From contig OZ244040.1 in NCBI GenBank assembly GCA_965215035.1, forward strand, positions 3,844,001-3,908,000: 64,000 nt of DNA. The letters run 5' to 3'. Below, in pieces: positions 1 through 7,750 of this stretch. The position numbers and the translations under genes are program-made. The notes beneath the pieces are model-generated. The model made no database searches and was not told the origin of the DNA. It was given only the letters and a program-made list of their open reading frames with translations. Within the stretch, counting starts at the first letter, position 1. Each line of letters opens with the position of its first letter. The stretch is from Azophilus sp965215035 (GTDB lineage Bacteria > Pseudomonadota > Gammaproteobacteria > Pseudomonadales > Azotimanducaceae).

Positions 1-370
1 CGGACGATGTCGCCGTCCCGGGCGCCGGTTGGCTGGCCGGTGCCGCCGCAGCCTGTACCGCCTCCGGCTTTGGTTTATCAGCCGGTGCCCCGCCATCCGG
101 TTCCGGGCGTGCATCGATATGACTCTCCGGCACCTCCTCCGGCGCACTCAGGCGGGCAATAGGCTGCCCCTCGCGCACCGGGTCGCCAACCGCCACCAAC
201 AATTCATCAAGCCTGCCGGCGATGCCCGCCGGCACCTCCATGGATGCCTTGTCGGACTCGATGACCAGGATGGCATCGTCCGGGCCCACCACATCGCCGG
301 GCACGGCGCACAACTCGATGACTTCGACGTTCTCGGCGTCGCCAATGTTGGGTACGCGTATCTCCGCCAT
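1..370 (-). CDS. aceF: Dihydrolipoamide acetyltransferase (PDH E2), N-terminal part
   Basis: This is the amino-terminal part of the E2 subunit of pyruvate dehydrogenase, which carries acetyl groups on a lipoyl lysine; the gene runs off the left edge of the window. The first ~75 residues form a lipoyl domain with the motif ESDKASMEVPAG, and the lysine to be lipoylated is at about residue 41. A Pro/Ala-rich linker follows, as expected for E2 swinging-arm proteins. The ATG lies 4 bp after the aceE stop codon, so the two genes form one transcription unit and are translated together. The catalytic and E1/E3-binding domains are outside the window, so the number of lipoyl domains cannot be judged. 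Confidence 0.93.
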   Translation of the reverse strand, partial: MAEIRVPNIGDAENVEVIELCAVPGDVVGPDDAILVIESDKASMEVPAGIAGRLDELLVAVGDPVREGQPIARLSAPEEVPESHIDARPEPDGGAPADKPKPEAVQAAAAPASQPAPGTATSS

Positions 371-374
371 GCAA

Positions 375-3047
375 TCAGGCCAGCCGCGGGTTGGGCTTGT
401 CGGGGTCGATGCCGAACGCATCCCGGGCAGCGCGCACGGCATCGAGGGATATCCGTTGCTGCCCGGCGAGTGCCGACAGCGCCGCCACGGTGATAAAACG
501 GCGGTCTACCTCGAAGAAGTTGCGCAATTCGTCCCGGGTGTCGCTGCGGCCGAACCCGTCGGTGCCGAGCACGGTCGGGGGCACCGCTAAGCCGCCGCCG
601 ATCTGCTCGGCCAAGGATTTTTGATAGTCGCTCGCGCAAACCACCGGGTCACTCCCGGCGAGCACCGTTGCGACGTAGCTCTGCCGGGGTTCGGCCTCCG
701 GGTGCAGCAGGTTCCACCGGGCGGTGTCGCGCAGGTCGCGCGCCAACTCGTTATAGCTGGTAACGCTGAACACTTCCGCCGTCACACCGCGCTCGGCAAG
801 CATGGAGGCGGCGGCCTCCACTTCACGAAGGATGGTACCGCTGCCGAGCAGCCGCACCCGATTGCCGCCGCCGTCCCCAACCTCGCGCAGCCGATAGATC
901 CCCTTCAGAATGCCCTCCTCGACGCCATCCGGCATGGGCGGCTGCGGATAGTTTTCGTTCATCACGGTGATGTAGAAGAACACGCGCTCGCGCTCGGTGA
1001 ACATGCGGCGCAGCCCATCCTGAACGATCACGGCCAACTCGTAGGCATAGCAGGGGTCGTAGGAGACACAGTTCGGGACGGTGGATGCGAGCACATGGCT
1101 GTGGCCGTCCTGGTGCTGTAGGCCCTCGCCGTTCAAGGTGGTGCGGCCCGCCGTGCCGCCGAGCAGAAAGCCCCGCGCCTGCATATCGCCCGCCGCCCAC
1201 ACCAAGTCGCCGATGCGCTGGAAACCGAACATGGAATAGAAGATGTAGAAGGGTATCAGCGCGTAGCGATTGGTGCTGTAGGAAGTCGCCGCCGCGAGCC
1301 AGGCGGAAAACGCGCCGGCCTCGTTGATGCCCTCCTCAAGCACCTGGCCGTCCTTAGACTCCCGATAGGCGGCAATCTCGCCGGAGTCTTCGGGCTCGTA
1401 GAGCTGGCCCTTCGACGAATAGATGCCAAGTTGCCGGAACATGCCCTCCATGCCGAAGGTGCGCGCTTCGTCCGGCACGATCGGCACGATGCGCTTGCTG
1501 ATGTTCCTGTCTCTCACTAGGGCGGCAAGCATGCGTACGAACTGCATGGTTGTGGAGTTGGCACGGCTGCCGGTACCCTTGAGTTGGGTCGCGAACACCT
1601 CCAGGCCGGGAACCTCTAGGTGCTCCCCGGACTCGCCGCGCCTGGGAATGAACCCCCCAAGCTGCGCACGCCGCTCGCGCATGTACCGCATCTCCGGGTC
1701 GTCCTGCCGGGGACGGTAGTAGGGAATGCTCTCAAGCTCCTGGTCGGTCAGGGGGATGCCGAACCGGTCGCGGAAATGCTTCAACCCCTCCAGGTCGAGC
1801 TTTTTCACCTGGTGGGTGTCGTTCTCCGATTCCCCGGCATCGCCCATGCCATAACCCTTGACGGTCTTGGCCAGAATGACCGTGGGTTCCCCCCGGTGGT
1901 GCACCGCCGCGTGGTAGGCGGCATAGACCTTGAACGGGTCGTGCCCACCCCGGTTCAGCCGGTAGATATCGTCGTCGGTGAGATTTTCCACCAGCGCGAG
2001 CAGTTCCCGGTACCGGCCAAAGAAGTGCTCCCGCACATAGGCACCGCCCTTCGCCTTGTAGTTCTGGTACTCGCCGTCCACGGTCTCGTTCATGCGCTGC
2101 TGCATGAGCCCGGCCTCATCCTTGGCGAACAGGGGGTCCCACAGGCGGCCCCACACAACCTTGATGACGTTCCACCCTGCGCCGCGAAAGTAGCCCTCCA
2201 GTTCCTGGATGATCTTGCCGTTGCCGCGCACGGGGCCATCCAGTCGCTGCAGGTTGCAGTTGACCACGAAGATCAGGTTGTCGAGCCGTTCCCGGCCGGC
2301 AAGCGCCAGGGCACCGAGCGACTCGGGCTCGTCGCACTCGCCGTCGCCGACGAAGGCCCAGACCTTGCGGTTCCCCATGGGCACCAGCCCGCGGCTGTCC
2401 AGGTACTTCATGACATGGGCCTGGTAGATGGCCTGCAATGGACCTAAGCCCATACTCACCGTGGGGAACTGCCAATAGTCGGGCATGAGCCAAGGATGCG
2501 GATACGAGGATAGTCCCCTGCCGCCTACCTCGCGCCGGAACCCGTCGAGTTGTTGTTCCGTCAGTCGCCCTTCCAGGAATGAGCGGGCATAGATGCCGGG
2601 CGATGCATGGCCCTGGAAGTAGATGAGGTCGCCCGTTGGCTGCCCATCCGAGTCGGCATCGGCACCCTGGAAGAAGTAGTTGAAGCCAACATCATAGAGG
2701 GTTGCCAAGGACGCGAAGGTGGAAATGTGGCCACCGAGGTCCCCCGCGCGGCTGTTCGCGCGCACCACCATGGCCAGCGCGTTCCAGCGAATAAGGGAAC
2801 GAATGCGGCGTTCCATGAACAGGTCGCCGGGCATGAAGGCTTCGCGGCTTGACGGTATGGTGTTGCGGTAGGGCGTGGTGATGGTGTAGGGCAGGCGCGC
2901 ACCGGTTTTGGTCATACGGGCGGATAGGCGCTCCAGCAGGAAGTTGGCCCGGTCCACGCCGTCGTTTTCCAGTACGTATTCCAGGGAATCGAGCCACTCC
3001 CGGGTCTCTTCCCGGCCGCTGTCCATGCTCTCTGTCGGTTCCGCCAT
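375..3047 (-). CDS. aceE: Pyruvate dehydrogenase E1 component (homodimeric type)
   Basis: AceE is the thiamine-diphosphate-dependent E1 subunit that decarboxylates pyruvate and acetylates the lipoyl group of AceF. The product is 890 residues, close to the ~887 residues of the Escherichia coli protein. The thiamine diphosphate motif begins GDGECDEPES and continues to the NCNLQRLDGPVRG region. Other hallmarks are YFQGHASPGIYARSFLEGRL and, near the C-terminal half, TAGRTTLNGEGLQHQDGHSH. The ATG at 3047, giving MAEPTES, is preferred over an in-frame start seven codons upstream because it matches the usual N-terminus. No pdhR-type regulator is next to it. A decayed copy of the 150-bp inverted-repeat element lies upstream. 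Confidence 0.97.
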   Translation of the reverse strand: MAEPTESMDSGREETREWLDSLEYVLENDGVDRANFLLERLSARMTKTGARLPYTITTPYRNTIPSSREAFMPGDLFMERRIRSLIRWNALAMVVRANSRAGDLGGHISTFASLATLYDVGFNYFFQGADADSDGQPTGDLIYFQGHASPGIYARSFLEGRLTEQQLDGFRREVGGRGLSSYPHPWLMPDYWQFPTVSMGLGPLQAIYQAHVMKYLDSRGLVPMGNRKVWAFVGDGECDEPESLGALALAGRERLDNLIFVVNCNLQRLDGPVRGNGKIIQELEGYFRGAGWNVIKVVWGRLWDPLFAKDEAGLMQQRMNETVDGEYQNYKAKGGAYVREHFFGRYRELLALVENLTDDDIYRLNRGGHDPFKVYAAYHAAVHHRGEPTVILAKTVKGYGMGDAGESENDTHQVKKLDLEGLKHFRDRFGIPLTDQELESIPYYRPRQDDPEMRYMRERRAQLGGFIPRRGESGEHLEVPGLEVFATQLKGTGSRANSTTMQFVRMLAALVRDRNISKRIVPIVPDEARTFGMEGMFRQLGIYSSKGQLYEPEDSGEIAAYRESKDGQVLEEGINEAGAFSAWLAAATSYSTNRYALIPFYIFYSMFGFQRIGDLVWAAGDMQARGFLLGGTAGRTTLNGEGLQHQDGHSHVLASTVPNCVSYDPCYAYELAVIVQDGLRRMFTERERVFFYITVMNENYPQPPMPDGVEEGILKGIYRLREVGDGGGNRVRLLGSGTILREVEAAASMLAERGVTAEVFSVTSYNELARDLRDTARWNLLHPEAEPRQSYVATVLAGSDPVVCASDYQKSLAEQIGGGLAVPPTVLGTDGFGRSDTRDELRNFFEVDRRFITVAALSALAGQQRISLDAVRAARDAFGIDPDKPNPRLA

Positions 3048-3143
3048 GCCGGGCGTGCTCCAGTTCACCGGGTGCGCTGGCCGTGCGATCGTGCCGGCCA
3101 GCAGATTCTAGCCCAAAACCGCGGTCACCCGGCTACTCGGGGC

Positions 3144-3281
3144 CAAGGCCACCCCAAATTCCTCTACCAGCCCGCGGCGGAGCCCGATATGGATGGCTCA
3201 TGGACATTTTGGGGCGAGAACTCTTGGCCAATGCTTTTCCAGAAGCTTCTTGTCAGGAGCAAACCCCTTGGGACAGCCCCG
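3144..3281. repeat. Decayed copy of the 150-bp MITE
   Basis: This stretch aligns along its length with the two well-preserved copies at 13215 and 32848. Shared blocks include a CCACCCCAAAT-like left end, CTACCAGCCC, GACATTTT, GAACTC and a right end with CCTTGGGACAGCCCCG. The terminal inverted repeats are degraded and the copy is about 12 bp shorter. The right end overlaps the last codons of ampD, so the insertion seems to have replaced the original ampD 3' end. Confidence 0.6.
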
Positions 3282-3903
3282 CTACCTCGAGGGCGCTGGC
3301 GCGGCATCTCGACCCGGTCCGGGTCGGCGAGACGGTCTCGCTACCCGGGGTGCTGGCCCCCCGGTACAGTGCCATCAAGTAGCGCTGCCAGTCGAAGCTG
3401 CTGCCCGGGTCGGTCTTGCGCCCCGGCGCCACTTCGTTGTGACCGACAATGGCGTCCGGTGCGAGGCGCGGATAGGTATTGAGCAGTGCCCTAGTGAGCC
3501 GCACGAGGGTGCGGTACTGGGCCTGGGTATAGGGCCGGGCATCCGTGCCCTCCAGTTCAATACCAATGGCATAGTCATTGCAGTTCCGCCGGCCACGCCA
3601 ACAAGAGACGCCGGCATGCCAGGCGCGCCTATCGAAGGATACATACTGCGTGCAGCGGCCGCCACGCTCGATCAGCACATGGCTGGAAACCCGCAGCCCC
3701 GTCAGACCCAGGGTCTCGGCGACATCCGCCGGCATGCGGCCGGTGAACAGCTTGTCGATGAGGCCGGTGCCGAATTGCCCCGGCGGCAGGGAGATACCAT
3801 GTACAACGAGCAGGCTCGGGCCCTCGCCACTAGGCCGCTCATCGCAGTGCGGGGACGGCAGCCGCCGAACTCGCCGCAACCAATGCCGGGAATCAATGCG
3901 CAC
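3253..3903 (-). CDS. ampD: 1,6-anhydro-N-acetylmuramyl-L-alanine amidase
   Basis: AmpD is a cytoplasmic zinc amidase that removes the peptide from anhydro-muropeptides during wall recycling; its loss derepresses AmpC beta-lactamase in many gammaproteobacteria. The family's zinc ligands are visible: His35 in VVHGISLPP, His155 in VGHNEVAPGRKTDPG and Asp165 in the same motif. Glu116 lies in GIELEG. At 216 residues it is somewhat longer than the usual ~185. The extra C-terminal tail (about the last 10 residues) lies inside a decayed MITE and has no expected AmpD function. The gene is divergent from nadC, with about 77 bp between the start codons. Confidence 0.95.
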   Translation of the reverse strand: MRIDSRHWLRRVRRLPSPHCDERPSGEGPSLLVVHGISLPPGQFGTGLIDKLFTGRMPADVAETLGLTGLRVSSHVLIERGGRCTQYVSFDRRAWHAGVSCWRGRRNCNDYAIGIELEGTDARPYTQAQYRTLVRLTRALLNTYPRLAPDAIVGHNEVAPGRKTDPGSSFDWQRYLMALYRGASTPGSETVSPTRTGSRCRASALEVAGLSQGVCS

Positions 3904-3980
3904 GCTAGAATGGTCTTCGCACAGGGGTCATCACCCGGCATTATCGTCCGGCGGCGGTGCAGAACAAAGGAGGCGCTCCG

Positions 3981-4859
3981 GTGCCAAAACGGCCCGGCGG
4001 AGTTACCATGCAGTTCGACGACCAATTCTGGGCCGCCGTCGCGGCAAACGTGCAGGCCGCGCTTGACGAGGATGTGCGCAGCGGCGACATCAGCGCCCGA
4101 CTTGTACCGGAGGCGGCGTGGGCGCAAGCCCGGGTGGCCACCCGGGAGGCCGGTGTGTTCTGCGGGCGGCCCTGGGTGGAGGAAACCTGCCGGCGGGTCG
4201 AACCACGCATCGAGCTGCGCTGGCGGGTGGACGATGGCGACGAAATCGCGCCCGAGCAGACGCTGGTGGACCTTGCAGGCCCCGCCCGGGGGTTGCTGAC
4301 CGCCGAGCGGACGCTGCTTAACTTCGCGCAATTGCTCTCCGGCGTCGCCACCCGCACCCGGCGTTGTGCCGACCTGATCCAAGGTACCCGCGCCAAACTG
4401 CTGGATACGCGCAAAACCGTTCCGGGGCTACGCCTCGCCCAAAAATACGCGGTTCGCCGCGGCGGCGGCCGCAACCACCGCATGGGGCTTTTCGATGCCT
4501 ATCTGATCAAGGAGAACCATATCGCCGCAGCGGGGTCGATAGGGGCCGCCGTCGCCCGGGCGCGGGCGCTCGATGCGCAGCCCGCCGTCGAAGTTGAGGT
4601 GGAATCCATGACCGAGCTCGACGAGGCCATCGCCGCCGGCGCCGACAGGATCATGCTGGACAACTTCTCCATCGAGCAGTGCGTGGCGGCGGTGGCCCGG
4701 ACAGCGGGCGCGGCGCAGCTCGAAGCGTCCGGCAGCATCGATGAGCAAACCCTCGCCGCCATCGCCCGCACCGGCGTAGACTACATCTCCGTCGGCGGCC
4801 TGACCAAGGCGGTGCGGCCACTCGACCTGTCCATGCGCTTCATAGATACGGCCCTATAG
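3981..4859 (+). CDS. nadC: Nicotinate-nucleotide diphosphorylase (quinolinate phosphoribosyltransferase)
   Basis: NadC converts quinolinate and PRPP to nicotinate mononucleotide in de novo NAD synthesis. Family motifs include LLDTRKTVPGLR, KYAVRRGGGRNHRMGL, LIKENHI and the phosphate-binding DRIMLDNFS. A GTG start at 3981 (292 residues) is chosen because a strong AAAGGAGG ribosome binding site lies 7 bp upstream (3966-3973). An ATG at 4008 would also leave the catalytic domain intact. The stop codon overlaps by a few bases the end of the truncated convergent hipA remnant. The ampD/nadC pairing next to a pilin and tRNA-Thr locus matches the Pseudomonas order. Confidence 0.96.
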   Translation: MPKRPGGVTMQFDDQFWAAVAANVQAALDEDVRSGDISARLVPEAAWAQARVATREAGVFCGRPWVEETCRRVEPRIELRWRVDDGDEIAPEQTLVDLAGPARGLLTAERTLLNFAQLLSGVATRTRRCADLIQGTRAKLLDTRKTVPGLRLAQKYAVRRGGGRNHRMGLFDAYLIKENHIAAAGSIGAAVARARALDAQPAVEVEVESMTELDEAIAAGADRIMLDNFSIEQCVAAVARTAGAAQLEASGSIDEQTLAAIARTGVDYISVGGLTKAVRPLDLSMRFIDTAL

Positions 4860-5141
4860 GAAACACGGTTTTCCCCTTCCCCATGCGTCTGGTGCGGTGT
4901 CCGAGACTATGCCCGGCAGGCAGGCCGAGGCATTGTCGGGGCTGCTCGAAAAGTGATGTGTCTGCTCGTTAAGCGGAAGCGAGGGCGCGATCGGGAACGC
5001 CTGTGTATCCTCAAGCCACTCCGGCAGATAGCGGAAGGACGACACCTGCTTGTTGCGAAGCCTGCCAAACCGCAGGAGCCCCAGTGGCCTGCACCGGCTG
5101 CCCACAGCCACGATATGCTCGCGTACCGTCCGGTCGTTCAC
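4854..5141 (-). pseudogene. HipA toxin remnant (N-terminal subdomain only)
   Basis: The 95-residue product matches only the first subdomain of HipA-type serine/threonine kinase toxins. Visible hallmarks are SSFRYLPEWLEDTQAFPIAP, SLPLNEQTHHF and a final DTAPDAWGRG block. The whole kinase domain, about 300 further residues in the family, is missing, and the frame stops where it meets the end of nadC. The GTG start overlaps the stop of the upstream XRE regulator (GTGA), the classic hipBA arrangement. As it lacks ATP-binding and catalytic residues, it should be inactive as a toxin. It is read here as a decayed toxin rather than a free-standing HipN protein. Confidence 0.8.
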
Positions 5142-5512
5142 AACGGCACCCCTTCCGAATCCGGGGGTGCCGCCAACGAGCCCCCAGTGCCTTGGCGTCC
5201 AGTTCTCTTGCGTATCCTGACGCGTTGCGGCAGTTCTCCGATTTCCATCATCAGCCCGATGTCGTCCCCGCCCGGGTCGGTCAGATCGTCAAGCCGCGAC
5301 AGGATGCCAAGCGCCAGCAGGGCCATTGCCAGGTTGCCCATGGAGACACCTGGGGCACCGGATTCCAGGGCGCGCAGCGTGGACACCGACACACCCATGC
5401 GGGTGGCCAGGTCTCGTTGCCTGACTCGCCGCCTGCGTCGTGCCAATTGGATGCCCTCGCCCAGCCGCCGCAATGCCGAGTTGACGGATGGCGGTAGTCT
5501 GCCCCTACTCAT
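5138..5512 (-). CDS. XRE-family HTH regulator, HipB-like antitoxin
   Basis: This 124-residue protein has a Cro/C1-type helix-turn-helix at about residues 20-75 (RQRDLATRMGVSVSTLRALE). HipB antitoxins repress their own operon and neutralise HipA; here only the HTH part and a charged Arg-rich tail are seen. It overlaps the truncated hipA by 4 bp, so the two form one operon. It is intact although its toxin is broken, which suggests it persists as an autoregulated leftover. The upstream DNA is strikingly A+T-rich compared with the rest of the window, consistent with horizontal origin and a strong promoter. The ATG at 5512 is chosen; a start five codons earlier is possible. Confidence 0.8.
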   Translation of the reverse strand: MSRGRLPPSVNSALRRLGEGIQLARRRRRVRQRDLATRMGVSVSTLRALESGAPGVSMGNLAMALLALGILSRLDDLTDPGGDDIGLMMEIGELPQRVRIRKRTGRQGTGGSLAAPPDSEGVPL

Positions 5513-5580
5513 AGCTTGATTATACAATCATTAAAGCGATTTAAAAGATAGTATATCCTGTTTTAAATAAAGTGTAGCGC
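5513..5580 (-). promoter_or_regulatory. A+T-rich promoter/operator of the hipB operon
   Basis: The stretch before hipB is much richer in A+T than its surroundings. On the minus strand it contains a perfect TATAAT at 5524-5519, only six bases from the ATG, and a second TATACT-like box about 30 bp further up. Use of the first box would give a nearly leaderless mRNA. No clear HipB-type palindromic operator could be fixed by eye. Confidence 0.4.
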
Positions 5581-5642
5581 CAAAGAAGCGCCCCGTGCGG
5601 AAGGTGCCCAATTGGCGCTGAAGAATAAGTTACCGGTTTCAT

Positions 5643-5718
5643 TGGTGCCGGAAGGCGGACTCGAACCGCCGGCCTACTGATTACGAATCAGCCGCTCTAC
5701 CGACTGAGCTATTCCGGC
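5643..5718 (-). tRNA. tRNA-Thr (anticodon CGT)
   Basis: On the minus strand this 76-base gene folds as a complete cloverleaf. The acceptor arm GCCGGAA pairs with TTCCGGC, the D arm is AGCTCAGTCGGTAGAGC, the anticodon arm CTGATTCGTAATCAG carries CGT, and the T arm is CGGTTCGAGTCCG; CCA is encoded. The anticodon reads ACG (threonine). It sits between nadC and the pilin genes, as does a tRNA-Thr in Pseudomonas aeruginosa, where this locus is a site of pilin-linked gene exchange. The hipBA remnant lies just beyond its 3' end. Confidence 0.97.
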
Positions 5719-5981
5719 AATACCAATAAGTTCAATAATTTACTGGATATCAAGCTGGCGTCTTTTTTGTCGATTCGGGCGCTCAGCCTGTTCTCTAACT
5801 CGTCGATGCGGGCATTGAGCCTGTTGTCCAGCTCGTCGATGCGGGTACTGAGCCTATTGTCGAGTTCGTCTATACGGGCACTCAGCCGATCATAGACGCC
5901 GAGCGTCAGCCCCGCCTGTATGAGAAACGCGGTCGCTATGGCACCAAGGACTACCGTTGTGTCTCTTGTCATGCCCAGCAT
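5709..5981 (-). CDS. Small membrane-anchored coiled-coil protein
   Basis: This 90-residue protein begins with a short basic stretch and one hydrophobic segment (about residues 9-28, TVVLGAIATAFLIQAGLTLG). It continues with three to four copies of an 11-residue repeat, consensus RLSxRIDELDN. The 11-residue (hendecad) period predicts a straight, right-handed coiled coil. It would be anchored in the inner membrane by its N-terminus and could form a trimer or tetramer. No function is recognised. The stop codon TAG lies within the start of the tRNA-Thr gene on the same strand, so the mRNA and tRNA may be co-transcribed. ATG at 5972 is an alternative start. Repeat length probably varies between strains. 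Confidence 0.6.
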   Translation of the reverse strand: MLGMTRDTTVVLGAIATAFLIQAGLTLGVYDRLSARIDELDNRLSTRIDELDNRLNARIDELENRLSARIDKKDASLISSKLLNLLVLPE

Positions 5982-6020
5982 CCTACTACACCTGACTAGG
6001 CGATCCAGCCGCGCTCTGTC

Positions 6021-6383
6021 TCAACAGCGCGTTCTTTCCGGTAACCGGATGCAAACCCGAGTACCCTCGGAGGAAACGGCGGTAACCTGGTAGGAGCCTT
6101 CGTCGCCGGGCGCGATGCGGTAGCGGGTGCCATCGGCCGACTTTGGGCGCCAGCCGATGGTGGCCGCGATTGCGGCCGCATCGTCCGCCGTTTGCAGATA
6201 CGCCCCGGTGCGTAGCCGATAGTCTTCCTGGAATACCTCCATCGTGGCGATGTTGGCGGCCAGGGCGCCTTCCCGGGAGGATTGCATGTAGCCGTGGTAG
6301 GCCGGCAGCGCCAACGCCGCTATCAGGGCGAGAATCGCCACGACGATCATCAGTTCCAGCAGGGTATAGCCGCGCTTCGGCAC
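6021..6383 (-). CDS. Type IV pilin-like protein
   Basis: The protein has a class III prepilin signal: a short basic leader ending in glycine, then YTLLELMIVVAILALIAAL with the conserved Glu at +5. It would be cleaved and N-methylated by PilD and assembled into the pilus through the hydrophobic helix. The body is about 115 residues. Two cysteines near the C-terminus (VCIRLPERTRC) could form the short disulfide loop typical of pilins. A GTG at 6383, giving MPKRGYTLLE, is the best fit to family leader lengths; a GTG at 6404 is also in frame. It lies downstream of the other pilin and may be a minor or PilE-like subunit. Confidence 0.8.
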   Translation of the reverse strand: MPKRGYTLLELMIVVAILALIAALALPAYHGYMQSSREGALAANIATMEVFQEDYRLRTGAYLQTADDAAAIAATIGWRPKSADGTRYRIAPGDEGSYQVTAVSSEGTRVCIRLPERTRC

Positions 6384-6633
6384 CGGCGGGCGCGGTCTCA
6401 ACACCCTGGGCCGGTTGGCGAGCCGCCGCGCAGGTCGCAAGGTTTCCGGTGCCGGCCCTGCGGCGCGGTGATTTCGTACCTGGGTGGCGTCATCGCCCGT
6501 ATCCGGCCCCATCGGTTGTCGCGAAGTCGGCGTCTGTCGGACACGCCAATGCAAGGCGAGCCCCGTAGCCAGGGCTGAGCCGATTGGCGGGGGCTGCCGA
6601 CGGCGCAGCAGCGGCGGCAGCCGCAGCCAAACA

Positions 6634-7104
6634 CTAGATGTCACTCCAGTTTGCGGTTCGGGTCGCCGCGTTGGCGAAACCGTAGATGGCGGGCCGTTCA
6701 AAGGTTGCAACCCAGTCGCGGGCGGCCAGGGTACCCGTCACCGCCACGCCGATGGCACCGGTGTTGGCGTCGCCCTTGCCCTCGACATAGGGCGCACCAC
6801 CCCCCGGGGCCGTGCCGCCGTTGCCGTTTAGCAGGGCGACCAGCCCAGCCTGGGTGTAGTCTCCCGATGTGTCGGCGGCGGCCAGATCGGCGATGCGGCC
6901 GATGGCGAGGTCTGTCTGCACCTTGCGCAACTGAACCCCTGTGAAGCGTACAGCGCCCTCGAAGTGCGCGGTTACCTTCGACATATTGGAGTTCTCTACA
7001 TAGTCCTGGTAGGCCGGTATGGAACTGGCCGCCAGAATGCCGATGATCGCGATCACGATCATGATTTCGATCAGGGTAAAGCCCTCGGTACGGTTCCGGT
7101 TCAT
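6634..7104 (-). CDS. pilA: Type IV pilin, probable major subunit
   Basis: A 156-residue prepilin with leader MNRNRTEG and mature start FTLIEIMIVIAIIGILAAS, including Glu at +5. Mature type IV pilins polymerise into fibres used for twitching, adhesion and DNA uptake. The residues after the helix (IPAYQDYVENSNMSK) match the conserved pilin alpha-1 helix. The rest is a small-residue-rich globular domain without an obvious C-terminal disulfide pair. ATG at 7104 is preferred; AAAGGA lies 11 bp upstream, and a TTG at 7110 would be closer. It is divergent from pilB across an unusual repeat-rich spacer and precedes a second pilin by about 250 bp. The name pilA is by position and family. Confidence 0.87.
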   Translation of the reverse strand: MNRNRTEGFTLIEIMIVIAIIGILAASSIPAYQDYVENSNMSKVTAHFEGAVRFTGVQLRKVQTDLAIGRIADLAAADTSGDYTQAGLVALLNGNGGTAPGGGAPYVEGKGDANTGAIGVAVTGTLAARDWVATFERPAIYGFANAATRTANWSDI

Positions 7105-7141
7105 GGTCAAATACGTCCTTTGCTTCCATGGTCAGTCGGTA

Positions 7142-7173
7142 CGGTGCCTCGGTGTCGGCACCCCTAGGCACCG
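7142..7173. promoter_or_regulatory. Inverted repeat in the pilA leader
   Basis: CGGTGCCT at 7142-7149 is repeated perfectly as AGGCACCG at 7166-7173, and the loop holds a second smaller complementarity (GGTGTCGG). The hairpin sits about 40 bp before the pilA start codon, so it could lie in the leader RNA or be an operator. No clear sigma-54 -24/-12 pair was found nearby. Confidence 0.4.
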
Positions 7174-7315
7174 TGCGCCAATCTAGCGCCCGCGGATGGC
7201 GATTGCTGCCGGAAAAAGGCGTGCGGAACCCTCAGCATTCCGCGACTGGCGTTGTAGGTCTATCGCCATACAGGCCGAGCGCCCCGGCCCTGCCTGCACC
7301 CCCGCCCTGGCTTGC

Positions 7316-7640
7316 ATGGAGGTACCCACTTCCACGCATGTCGGCGCAGCCATCGCCAGTGCGATCATCGCAGCGCCTGGCCCACCTCGCGGGCTAGCCG
7401 ATTGCGGCACCGCCGAATGGAGGTACCCTCTTCCCCGCACGTCGACCGTACGCCGGCGCAGCCATTGCCGATGCGATCATTGCGGCGCCTGGCCCACCAC
7501 GCGGGCCAGCCGATTGCGGCACCGCCGAATGGAGGTACCCTCTTCCCCGCATGTCGGCGCACCCATCGCCGGTGCGATCATCGCTGTGCCTAGCGCACTA
7601 CTCCCACTAAGCGGGCTAGCCGATTGCGGTGCCGCCGATA
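7316..7640. repeat. Three-copy ~101-112-bp tandem repeat between pilA and pilB
   Basis: Three head-to-tail units start with ATGGAGGTACCC at 7316, 7417 and 7529 (spacings 101 and 112 bp). Each contains a GCCATYGCCGRTGCGATCAT-like block, a GCGCCTGGCCCAC-like block and ends near GCGGGCTAGCCGATTGCGG. The middle unit carries an 11-bp insertion. No frame runs through all units convincingly, so it is probably non-coding spacer DNA in the divergent pilA/pilB region. Confidence 0.75.
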
Positions 7641-7750
7641 GGGGTCAATGACTGCCACAAATTGGGGACTTGCTCCTATTGCCGAGCCCCGGGAGCCCGG
7701 CAGAATCGACCCGGAACGGCCATCGGGCCGCTCCGATGGAACCCGAGCCC

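Noticed and set aside
7111..7180. Sigma-54 promoter for pilA
   Set aside because: A TGGCGC...TGCC pair exists, but the spacing between the GG and GC is about 2 bp too short.
7316..7640. Possible CRISPR array
   Set aside because: Units are ~101-112 bp and contiguous, with no short direct repeats separated by unique spacers and no cas genes.
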